A DNA stretch of 6,635 nucleotides, from NCBI GenBank assembly GCA_023422115.1, contig JAEZSA010000171.1:1-6635 (forward strand), read 5' to 3'. The notes beneath the pieces were generated by a model. The model had not been told where the DNA came from and made no database searches. It saw nothing but the letters and a program-made list of their open reading frames with translations. The translations under genes and the position numbers were made by a program. This DNA comes from Bacillota bacterium (GTDB lineage: Bacteria > Bacillota_I > Bacilli_A > ML615J-28 > CAG-698). Below, one piece after another: positions 1 through 5,213 of the stretch (position 1 is its first letter; every line of letters starts with the position of its first letter).

Positions 1-44
1 ATTTAGGCGATGCTGAAGAATCCAATGTAAACTTATTCATCTAG
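1..44 (+). CDS. 3' end of an upstream gene (unidentified)
   Basis: From base 3 the frame reads LGDAEESNVNLFI and then a TAG stop at 42-44. A strong rho-independent terminator follows within a few bases, which supports this frame as the true end of a gene. Only 13 residues are visible. The acidic, hydrophilic tail matches no family I can name. In many Firmicutes the gene before tatD is metG (methionyl-tRNA synthetase), but this tail is not recognisable as MetG and I do not assign it. Confidence 0.6.
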   Translation, partial: LGDAEESNVNLFI

Positions 45-47
45 ATT

Positions 48-83
48 AAAAAGATCTTATAGGAAACTATAAGATTTTTTTAT
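48..83 (+). terminator. Rho-independent terminator after the upstream gene
   Basis: A near-perfect inverted repeat pairs 53-62 with 67-76 (GATCTTATAG with CTATAAGATT, one G-T pair) around a GAAA tetraloop at 63-66. The stem extends outward by A-T pairs because the left arm begins with an A-run (48-52) and the right arm runs into seven T (75-81). The stable tetraloop and T-run are typical of an intrinsic terminator. It begins four bases after the TAG stop of the upstream gene, so tatD is probably a separate transcription unit. Confidence 0.9.
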
Positions 84-146
84 GACAAAACGAGGAAAAA
101 ATGAAATTGAAAAATAATGAAATACCATACTAAAATCAACTAAATA

Positions 147-155
147 TGATATAAT
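147..155 (+). promoter_or_regulatory. Extended -10 promoter for tatD and the protease gene
   Basis: A perfect TATAAT lies at 150-155 with a TG dinucleotide one base upstream (TGA at 147-149), the extended -10 form. No good -35 hexamer is found 16-18 bases upstream; the best nearby sequence, TTGAAA at 107-112, is too far away. Transcription should start near 162, giving a leader of about 60 bases. A ribosome binding site AAGGAAGGT at 211-219 precedes the tatD ATG. Confidence 0.7.
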
Positions 156-223
156 AAATATAGAAATAAACTTTTTAAGATATAAATAAGTTTCGTTTTA
201 TAGAATATATAAGGAAGGTAAAT

Positions 224-979
224 ATGATTATAGATACTCATATGCATATCTTTGATGATTGTTATCAAGGAATTTTAGATCAAGTAATTGAGGAAGCAAA
301 AGCAAATAATGTTAAAATTATGATTGCAGTGGGCTATGATTACCTATCGAGTAAAAAAGCAATCGAACTTGCTCACAAATATGAAGAAATCTACGCAAGT
401 GTAGGATTACATCCCAGTGAAGTTTCCAAGGAACCAGATAAAAGTCTTCAATGGTTGAAGGCATTAGCAAAAGAAAATAAAGTGATTGCGATTGGTGAAA
501 TCGGTCTAGATTATTATTGGGATAAAAGTTTTAAAGAATTACAAAAGGAATTATTCATTAAGCAAATTCAAATAGCAAAAGCGAATAATCTCCCTATTAT
601 TGTTCACAATCGTGAAGCAACTCAAGATTGTTTTTTAATTCTAAAAGAAAATTTAGTTTCTGGTGTCATGCATTGCTATTCATCGAGTGTAGAGATGGCC
701 TATGAATTTACCAAACTAGGTTATTATTTAGGAATTGGTGGTGTGGTTACTTTTAAGAATAGTAAAGAAATTAAAAAAGTGGTCAAAGAAATAGATATGC
801 GATATTTGTTAAGCGAAACTGATTCGCCTTATTTAGCGCCAATGCCGTATCGAGGAAAGATGAATCAACCAGCTTATACCAAATATGTTGTTGAAGAGAT
901 TGCAAAAATAAAAGAAAAAGAAATAGAAGCGATAGAAGAAAGCTTAGCAAATAATGCGAAGACTTTGTTTAAATTTTAG
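224..979 (+). CDS. tatD: TatD family metal-dependent DNase
   Basis: This is a complete 251-residue TatD-family hydrolase, a cytoplasmic TIM-barrel enzyme that uses two divalent metal ions. Family members act as 3'-5' exonucleases on DNA or RNA ends, and some process D-aminoacyl-tRNA or other substrates. The metal ligands are all present: H6 and H8 in DTHMH near the N terminus, E92 in GEIGLDYYW, H128 in IVHNREA, H150 in MHCYSS, and D200 in ETDSPYLAP. Length is normal for the family (about 250-265). The start is supported by AAGGAAGGT five bases before the ATG and by the family's MxxDTHxH opening. The stop codon overlaps the ribosome binding site of the next gene, so the two are probably co-transcribed and perhaps translationally coupled. 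In many Firmicutes tatD (yabD) is followed by rnmV and ksgA; here a protease gene takes that place. Family assignment is very secure; the natural substrate is unknown. Confidence 0.95.
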   Translation: MIIDTHMHIFDDCYQGILDQVIEEAKANNVKIMIAVGYDYLSSKKAIELAHKYEEIYASVGLHPSEVSKEPDKSLQWLKALAKENKVIAIGEIGLDYYWDKSFKELQKELFIKQIQIAKANNLPIIVHNREATQDCFLILKENLVSGVMHCYSSSVEMAYEFTKLGYYLGIGGVVTFKNSKEIKKVVKEIDMRYLLSETDSPYLAPMPYRGKMNQPAYTKYVVEEIAKIKEKEIEAIEESLANNAKTLFKF

Positions 980-993
980 GAGGAAAGAAAAAG

Positions 994-2169
994 ATGAAAA
1001 GAATAAAAAAATATTTTTTATTGTTAATGATTTTAATGTTGGCTGGTTTTACAACTGGTTGTTCGCAATTAATTAATAATGAAATATATAATAAAGCATA
1101 TCATGTAACTATTGATATTGACGAATTTGAGGATTTAATTACTGCTGCTGTTGAAAAAGCATCCCCAGCTATTATTGGAGTAAGTAATTATGAACGAGGG
1201 AAGCTAGGACTTTATGCTTTGTCTGCCACTGGAAGTGGTGTTATTTATCAGTGTGAAGCAACTTATCATGATGGAGTTACCAAAGGAGCTTGTGGTGATA
1301 CCATGGATAGCGATGAAGTGCTGAAATATACCTATTCAGCGGTTACCAACCGTCATGTTGTTGCTTCGGATGTTGATAATTATATTAAAGTATATTTAGG
1401 GGAAGAAGAAGTAAAGATTAATGCAGAAGTTTTAGGGTATGATGATAAAGTAGATTTAGCGGTCATTTCTTTTGAACATACAAAATATATTCAACCAGCT
1501 GAATTTGCAGATTCTAATTTGGTACAAAGAGGAAATTTTGCCATTGCAATTGGAAATCCAAATGGTTATGAATTTTATGGCTCTGCAACATTTGGAATTG
1601 TTTCATTTCCCAAAAGGTATATGAGTGATGATACTGATGGAGATGGTGTTTCTGATTGGGATTCTGAATACATTCAACATGATGTAGCAATTAATCCAGG
1701 AAATAGTGGTGGAGCATTAATCAATATCGAAGGAAAGATCATCGGTATTAATACGTTAAAGTTAGTAGCAGAAGATACCGATAATATGGGTTTTGCTATT
1801 CCAAGTAATCTAGTGATGGAATTAATTTCTATTCTTGAAAAGGGAGAAAAACCAACCAGACAAACATTAAAAATTAGTGTTTATGATGTTAAGGTATTAA
1901 AAAATCCAGAGGACTACCCTGGAACTGAAGTACCTGCGATAACAGGTTTGGAGGAAATTAATTTTGGTCTTTATGTGACAGCTGTTGATCAAACAGGACC
2001 GGCTTATGGCTATTTACAAGAAGGAGATGTTATTATCAAATTCGAAGGAATAGAAATAAAAAACACACAAACATTTCGTTCTATTTTAAATAACATTCTT
2101 GAAGGAGAATCTGCAACCATCGAAGTCTTTCGTGGTGAAGGAACAGTTACAGTTGTAATTCCCTTTTAA
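994..2169 (+). CDS. HtrA/DegP-like serine protease, predicted lipoprotein with one PDZ domain
   Basis: A 391-residue trypsin-fold protease of the HtrA/DegP group, which degrades misfolded proteins outside the membrane. Residues 1-22 form a lipoprotein-type signal (MKRIKKY, then a Leu/Met-rich core) ending in TTGC, so C23 should be lipidated and the enzyme anchored on the outer face of the membrane. The -3 residue is T rather than L, so the lipobox is slightly atypical. The triad is visible: H121 in TNRHVV, D154 in DKVDLAV, S238 in NPGNSGGAL. A PDZ domain occupies about 290-391 (FGLYVTAV, GPA, LQEGDVI). Two features are odd. A DTDGDGVSD calcium-loop-like sequence sits at 213-221, where DegP has regulatory loop L3. 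A cysteine pair (C87, C100) lies in an acidic insertion before the catalytic His. An AGGAGG at 978-983, overlapping the tatD stop, sets the ATG. Most Firmicute HtrAs have a transmembrane anchor, so the lipid anchor is a variation. The symbol is left empty because orthology to htrA is not shown. Confidence 0.9.
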   Translation: MKRIKKYFLLLMILMLAGFTTGCSQLINNEIYNKAYHVTIDIDEFEDLITAAVEKASPAIIGVSNYERGKLGLYALSATGSGVIYQCEATYHDGVTKGACGDTMDSDEVLKYTYSAVTNRHVVASDVDNYIKVYLGEEEVKINAEVLGYDDKVDLAVISFEHTKYIQPAEFADSNLVQRGNFAIAIGNPNGYEFYGSATFGIVSFPKRYMSDDTDGDGVSDWDSEYIQHDVAINPGNSGGALINIEGKIIGINTLKLVAEDTDNMGFAIPSNLVMELISILEKGEKPTRQTLKISVYDVKVLKNPEDYPGTEVPAITGLEEINFGLYVTAVDQTGPAYGYLQEGDVIIKFEGIEIKNTQTFRSILNNILEGESATIEVFRGEGTVTVVIPF

Positions 2170-2238
2170 AAGCTAATAAGCAAACTAAAGTACTCCCTTT
2201 ATTAAGTACATAAATAAAAATCGCTTACTAGCTTTTTT
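2168..2238 (+). terminator. Branched hairpin terminator between convergent genes
   Basis: The outer arms 2168-2181 and 2223-2236 pair over 14 positions with one A-C mismatch (AAAAGCTAATAAGC against GCTTACTAGCTTTT). The right arm runs into six T at 2233-2238. Between the arms is a second small stem, GTACT at 2190-2194 with AGTAC at 2205-2209, so the RNA would form a stem topped by an inner hairpin. It begins at the stop codon of the protease gene and ends over the stop codon of the minus-strand gene. Read on the minus strand the U-run is only four bases, so termination in that direction would be weaker. Confidence 0.75.
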
Positions 2239-2581
2239 ATTTTGTTGTGATATCTTCATAGATTTTCCGAAATTGCTCTATCAGAGGAGCAGTACAATTA
2301 GTTGCTTCTCCAAAAACATAGATATTCTCCAGTCTTGTTTGTAGGAAATAATTGGTGATTATTTTTTTGTCTTGTATATCTAGTTTTAAAATTGTTCCTA
2401 CTTGTATTAGATTGGTTATCATATAATCAAAATCGATTATTTCATTTTGAAAGGCTAAGCGATTCTCATCGATTATTTCCCATTGATCATGAATTGTAAT
2501 ATGAGAAAATTCGTTAAATAAAGCTGGAACTTTGAATTCATCTTTTGTTTTAGTGATAAGAAAGATAATTGTTTTATGCAT
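2237..2581 (-). CDS. Small protein resembling the C-terminal part of a thioredoxin-reductase-like flavoprotein
   Basis: A 114-residue protein with no certain family. The part LAFQNEIIDFDYMI...GTILKLDIQDKKI...YFLQTRLENIYVFGEATN (about 42-95) follows the pattern of the end of thioredoxin-reductase-like enzymes, where a strand, a 'QT.+P.+fA.GD' segment and a final helix close the FAD site. Residues 3-17 (KTIIFLI..TKDEFK) resemble the 'VtlihRrdeFR' strand of the NADPH domain. The parts such an enzyme needs are absent: no N-terminal FAD-binding GxGxxG, no CxxC, no GGGxSA, and the usual GD of the last FAD motif is GE (G91-E92). It may be a shortened relic or a reused fold. It is probably expressed: AGAGGG lies seven bases before the ATG on the minus strand and a TTGCAC-17-TATAAT promoter lies upstream. 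The gene is convergent with the protease and divergent from ychF. Gene call good; resemblance judged by eye, moderate. Confidence 0.7.
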   Translation of the reverse strand: MHKTIIFLITKTKDEFKVPALFNEFSHITIHDQWEIIDENRLAFQNEIIDFDYMITNLIQVGTILKLDIQDKKIITNYFLQTRLENIYVFGEATNCTAPLIEQFRKIYEDITTK

Positions 2582-2606
2582 AAATACCCTCTAGGTTTGT
2601 TTATAA

Positions 2607-2635
2607 ATTATAATATAGATTTGATGAATGTGCAA
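2607..2635 (-). promoter_or_regulatory. Promoter for the minus-strand small gene
   Basis: On the minus strand a perfect TATAAT (2612-2607) is preceded, after a 17-base spacer, by TTGCAC (2635-2630). The -35 matches the consensus TTGACA only in its first three bases. Transcription would start about 20 bases before the ATG at 2581, a short leader that still contains the AGAGGG ribosome binding site. Runs of A on the plus strand (T on the minus strand) lie directly upstream of the -35, as in UP-element-like regions. Confidence 0.6.
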
Positions 2636-2673
2636 GAAAAAGAAAAAAACGCTAAAAGTTAGTGCGAAAAAAA

Positions 2674-2702
2674 TTGAAAAAAAAACCAAACCATGGTAGA
2701 AT
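2674..2702 (+). promoter_or_regulatory. Promoter for ychF-cinA
   Basis: TTGAAA at 2674-2679 and TAGAAT at 2697-2702 are separated by exactly 17 bases. TGG at 2694-2696 adds an extended -10 element. Each hexamer differs from consensus by a base or two. The predicted start is near 2709, leaving a leader of about 60 bases before the ychF ATG. The -35 regions of this promoter and of the minus-strand promoter are about 40 bases apart, so the two promoters are back to back with A-tracts between them. Confidence 0.75.
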
Positions 2703-2759
2703 AAATCAATAATAAAGTAAGAAATGATGGACCAATTTAGGACATCAGAAAGGCTAAAT

Positions 2760-2765
2760 AGGTGA
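2760..2765 (+). promoter_or_regulatory. Ribosome binding site that decides the ychF start
   Basis: AGGTGA lies five bases before the ATG at 2771 and matches the part of the anti-Shine-Dalgarno complement that reads AGGTGA. The GTG at 2762, which is in frame and would add three residues (MKI), is inside this site and so is unlikely to be the start. A weaker AGAAAGG at 2747-2753 could serve the GTG, but the family's N terminus begins at the ATG. Confidence 0.75.
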
Positions 2766-2770
2766 AAATT

Positions 2771-3868
2771 ATGGGATTAACAGCAGGTATCATTGGTTTA
2801 CCAAATGTAGGTAAATCAACGTTATTCAATGCAATAACTAAAGCCCATGTGTTAAGTGCAAACTATCCCTTTGCAACAATAGAACCCAATGTAGGGCTTG
2901 TAGAAATAAGAGATGAACGATTAGTGAAGATTGTAGAGATTGTAAAACCACGAAATGTTGTTTTTGCTTCTGTTTCCTTTACGGATATTGCTGGTTTAGT
3001 AAAAGGTGCATCCAAAGGAGAAGGATTGGGAAATCAATTTTTATCTCATATTCGTGAAGTGGATGCTATTTGTCAAGTTGTTCGCTGCTTTGATAACTCT
3101 GACATAATTCATGTCAATGGTAAAATTGATCCTATTGATGATATTGAAACTGTCAATCTAGAATTAACCTTTGCTGATTTAGAAGTAATCGATAAACGTC
3201 TGCCTAAAATAGAGAAAAAAGCGCAATTGAAAATAGACAGCGAATCCGAATTGGAATATCAAACATTAAAACAGGCCAAAAGCGAATTAGAAAAAGGAAT
3301 TCATTTACGAAATTGTTGTTTTTCTGATGAAGAAAAAGCCTTGTTGAAAGGTTATAATTTTTTAACGTTAAAACCAGTAATTTATGTTTTAAATGTTGAT
3401 GAAAATGAAGTAAACATTGAAAATGAATATGTTAAGAAAGTAAAAGAATATGCAAAAGAATCAAAAACAAAGACTGTAGTAATAAGTGCAAAAATCGAAG
3501 AAGAAATTTGTGAATTAGAAGATGAAGATAGAGCGATGTTTTTGGATGAACTTGGAATCGAAGAAAGCGGATTAGATAAATTAGTCAAAGAAACCTATCA
3601 TCTGTTAGGATTAGCGACTTATTTTACAGCAGGAGAAAAAGAAGCCAAAGCATGGACTTTTAAAAAAGGAATGAAAGCCCCCGAATGTGCAGGAATCATC
3701 CATACTGATTTTGAAAAGGGATTTATTCGTGCAGAAATTATCGCTTACGATGACTTTATCAAATGGGGTGGCCTACAAAAAGCCAGAGAAGCTGGGAAAA
3801 TGCGTTCCGAAGGAAAAGAATATCTATTTAAAGATGGAGACATTGCTTTATTTAGATTTAATGTGTAG
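2771..3868 (+). CDS. ychF: YchF/OLA1 family ribosome-associated ATPase
   Basis: A complete 365-residue Obg-related P-loop protein of the YchF/OLA1 group. These cytoplasmic proteins bind the ribosome and prefer ATP to GTP; they are linked to stress responses, but their exact task is unsettled. Visible motifs, numbered from this start, are the P-loop GLPNVGKST (9-17), the G3 motif DIAGLVKGASKGEGLGN (72-88), and NVDE (208-211) in place of the GTP-specific NKxD, which is the family mark of ATP preference. A helical coiled-coil insertion lies around 125-195. The C-terminal TGS domain (about 277-365) includes KAPECAGIIHTDFEKGFIRAE and ends in the typical FRFNV. Length agrees with the family (363-366). 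The ATG at 2771 is chosen over the GTG at 2762 because it gives the canonical MGLTAGIIGLPNVGKS opening and sits correctly behind AGGTGA. cinA begins nine bases after the stop, so the two are co-transcribed. Confidence 0.96.
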   Translation: MGLTAGIIGLPNVGKSTLFNAITKAHVLSANYPFATIEPNVGLVEIRDERLVKIVEIVKPRNVVFASVSFTDIAGLVKGASKGEGLGNQFLSHIREVDAICQVVRCFDNSDIIHVNGKIDPIDDIETVNLELTFADLEVIDKRLPKIEKKAQLKIDSESELEYQTLKQAKSELEKGIHLRNCCFSDEEKALLKGYNFLTLKPVIYVLNVDENEVNIENEYVKKVKEYAKESKTKTVVISAKIEEEICELEDEDRAMFLDELGIEESGLDKLVKETYHLLGLATYFTAGEKEAKAWTFKKGMKAPECAGIIHTDFEKGFIRAEIIAYDDFIKWGGLQKAREAGKMRSEGKEYLFKDGDIALFRFNV

Positions 3869-3877
3869 GTCAAAAAT

Positions 3878-5095
3878 ATGAAAGCAACGATTTTAAATGT
3901 TGGTGATGAAGTTTTAGAAGGGAAAGTTATTAATACAAATGGTGCCTTTTTGGCTAATAATCTCCTTAAATTGGGCATTCAACCAACAAAGATAATTACC
4001 ATAGGGGATAACCATTCCAATTTACAAAATGAAATTCAAAATTTCCTTACTAGTGATCAAGATATTCTAATTACAACGGGGGGATTAGGACCCACTCATG
4101 ATGATTTCACAAAAGAAGTTTTATTCACAACCTTAGGATTAGAAGCAGTACTAAACGAACAAGCAAAAGCATTGTTAACGGAGTATTTTGGAGATCAATA
4201 TGCAAAGTGTAATTTGAAGCAAGCTTATTTTCCTAAAGAAGCAATGATTATTCCTAATAAATTAGGAACGGCAGATGGTTGTATTATCGAAAAAAATAAT
4301 AAAATATTCATTGTTTTAGTAGGACCTCCTTTTGAAATGAATCCAATGGTTATAGATACAGTAATTCCTTATTTGCGTATGAAAACAAACAATGGGATTT
4401 TAGTAAAAGAATATATTGTCATGGGATTGGGTGAATCAACCATTGAAGAATTACTGCAACCCCTCTACAAAAACTATCCTTTTATCAATATTGCTCCCTA
4501 TGCCAGTCTGGGAAAGATTAGATACCAAATAACAGGTCATCTTGATCATCAAGAACAATTTGAATTAACTTGCTCGTCTTTTCAAGCACTTCTGGGTAAC
4601 AATATCATCAGTAGTGAGAATGAAGAGATTGAAGAAAAAGTTGTCCAAGAATTAAATAGAAACCACTGGAAAATAAGTTTTTGTGAGAGCTGCACCGGAG
4701 GAATGCTGGCGGCTAAAATTGTCAATGTTAGTGGAGCAAGCGAAGTCTTTTCTGAGAGTTTAATCACTTATAGTAATCAAGCAAAAAGCAAATACGTCAA
4801 TGTTTCTTTAAAAACACTGAAAAACTTTGGGGCTGTCAGTGAAGAAACAGTAAAAGAAATGGTGTTAGGATTGAGTACTTTAACCAAAGCTGAAGTATGC
4901 GTTGCAGTAAGTGGTATTGCAGGACCTACAGGAGGAACACTTACAAAGCCAGTAGGGTTGGTATATTATGCCATTAAAATAAATGATGAAATCACAATTC
5001 ACCATTCAATTTTTAAAGGAGGAAGAGAGCAAATAAGAATTCGCGCTTGTTTAAAAATTCTATTTGATATTTATCAAAAAATTAAGGCTGCTTAG
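3878..5095 (+). CDS. cinA: CinA: nicotinamide-nucleotide amidase with N-terminal MoCF/COG1058 domain
   Basis: A complete 405-residue two-domain CinA. The N-terminal MoCF-like domain (about 1-170) shows the opening ILNVGDEVLEGKVINTN, TTGGLGPTHDD at 66-76, and GTADGCII...LVGPPFEMNPM at 130-157; in related CinA proteins this domain has ADP-ribose pyrophosphatase activity. The C-terminal PncC domain (about 250-405) has FCESCTGGMLAAKI from 268, GASEVFSESLITYSNQAKSKY at 286-306, GAVSEE at 318-323, and VSGIAGPTGGT..KPVG at 344-360. PncC deamidates NMN, returning the NMN made by the NAD-dependent DNA ligase to NAD synthesis. CinA is also named for competence induction in streptococci. Length is normal (about 410-420). 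The ribosome site is weak (GTAGGT overlapping the ychF stop), suggesting coupling to ychF translation. In many Firmicutes cinA is followed by recA; here it ends a unit. The stop codon lies inside the terminator hairpin. Confidence 0.95.
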   Translation: MKATILNVGDEVLEGKVINTNGAFLANNLLKLGIQPTKIITIGDNHSNLQNEIQNFLTSDQDILITTGGLGPTHDDFTKEVLFTTLGLEAVLNEQAKALLTEYFGDQYAKCNLKQAYFPKEAMIIPNKLGTADGCIIEKNNKIFIVLVGPPFEMNPMVIDTVIPYLRMKTNNGILVKEYIVMGLGESTIEELLQPLYKNYPFINIAPYASLGKIRYQITGHLDHQEQFELTCSSFQALLGNNIISSENEEIEEKVVQELNRNHWKISFCESCTGGMLAAKIVNVSGASEVFSESLITYSNQAKSKYVNVSLKTLKNFGAVSEETVKEMVLGLSTLTKAEVCVAVSGIAGPTGGTLTKPVGLVYYAIKINDEITIHHSIFKGGREQIRIRACLKILFDIYQKIKAA

Positions 5096-5104
5096 CCTTT
5101 TTTT
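5084..5104 (+). terminator. Terminator overlapping the end of cinA
   Basis: AAGGCT at 5084-5089 pairs perfectly with AGCCTT at 5094-5099 around a GCTT loop, and the right arm leads into seven T at 5098-5104. The left arm codes for the last residues of CinA, and the TAG stop (5093-5095) is at the loop and right arm. This is a compact intrinsic terminator that ends the ychF-cinA unit within the coding sequence itself. Confidence 0.85.
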
Positions 5105-5138
5105 GTCATTTTTCTTAAAAAAAAGACCAACCTAGATA

Positions 5139-5167
5139 TTTATATTCCAAAGAAAATATGTTATAAT
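5139..5167 (+). promoter_or_regulatory. Promoter for the ftsY-ylxM-ffh operon
   Basis: A perfect TATAAT at 5162-5167 is preceded by TGT at 5159-5161, an extended -10. TTTATA at 5139-5144, 17 bases upstream of the -10, is a weak -35 with four matches to TTGACA. The start would be near 5174, giving a leader of about 40 bases with AAGGAGA at 5202-5208 before the ftsY ATG. The cinA terminator lies just upstream, so the SRP operon has its own promoter. Confidence 0.75.
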
Positions 5168-5213
5168 GTAATAAATACAAATAGCAAATTAGATCATCAT
5201 TAAGGAGAAAGAT

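Noticed and set aside
101..133. Ten-codon open frame (MKLKNNEIPY) behind a GAGGA sequence upstream of tatD.
   Set aside because: It lies upstream of the tatD promoter and downstream of a strong terminator, has no visible promoter, and is short enough to arise by chance in AT-rich DNA.
168..193. AAACTT/AAGTTT inverted repeat in the tatD leader, considered as a regulatory hairpin.
   Set aside because: Only six mainly A-T pairs with a 14-base loop; too weak to support a riboswitch or attenuator.
3687..3881. Plus-strand 64-codon frame inside the end of ychF.
   Set aside because: It overlaps the conserved TGS domain of YchF in another frame and has no features of its own.
3382..3978. Minus-strand open frames of 68 and 77 codons opposite ychF and the start of cinA.
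   Set aside because: They lie opposite strongly conserved genes, have Ser/Phe/Thr-rich low-complexity translations typical of antisense frames, and lack convincing ribosome sites.
4582..4767. Minus-strand 61-codon frame opposite cinA.
   Set aside because: Opposite the conserved PncC domain, with no homology or translation signal visible.
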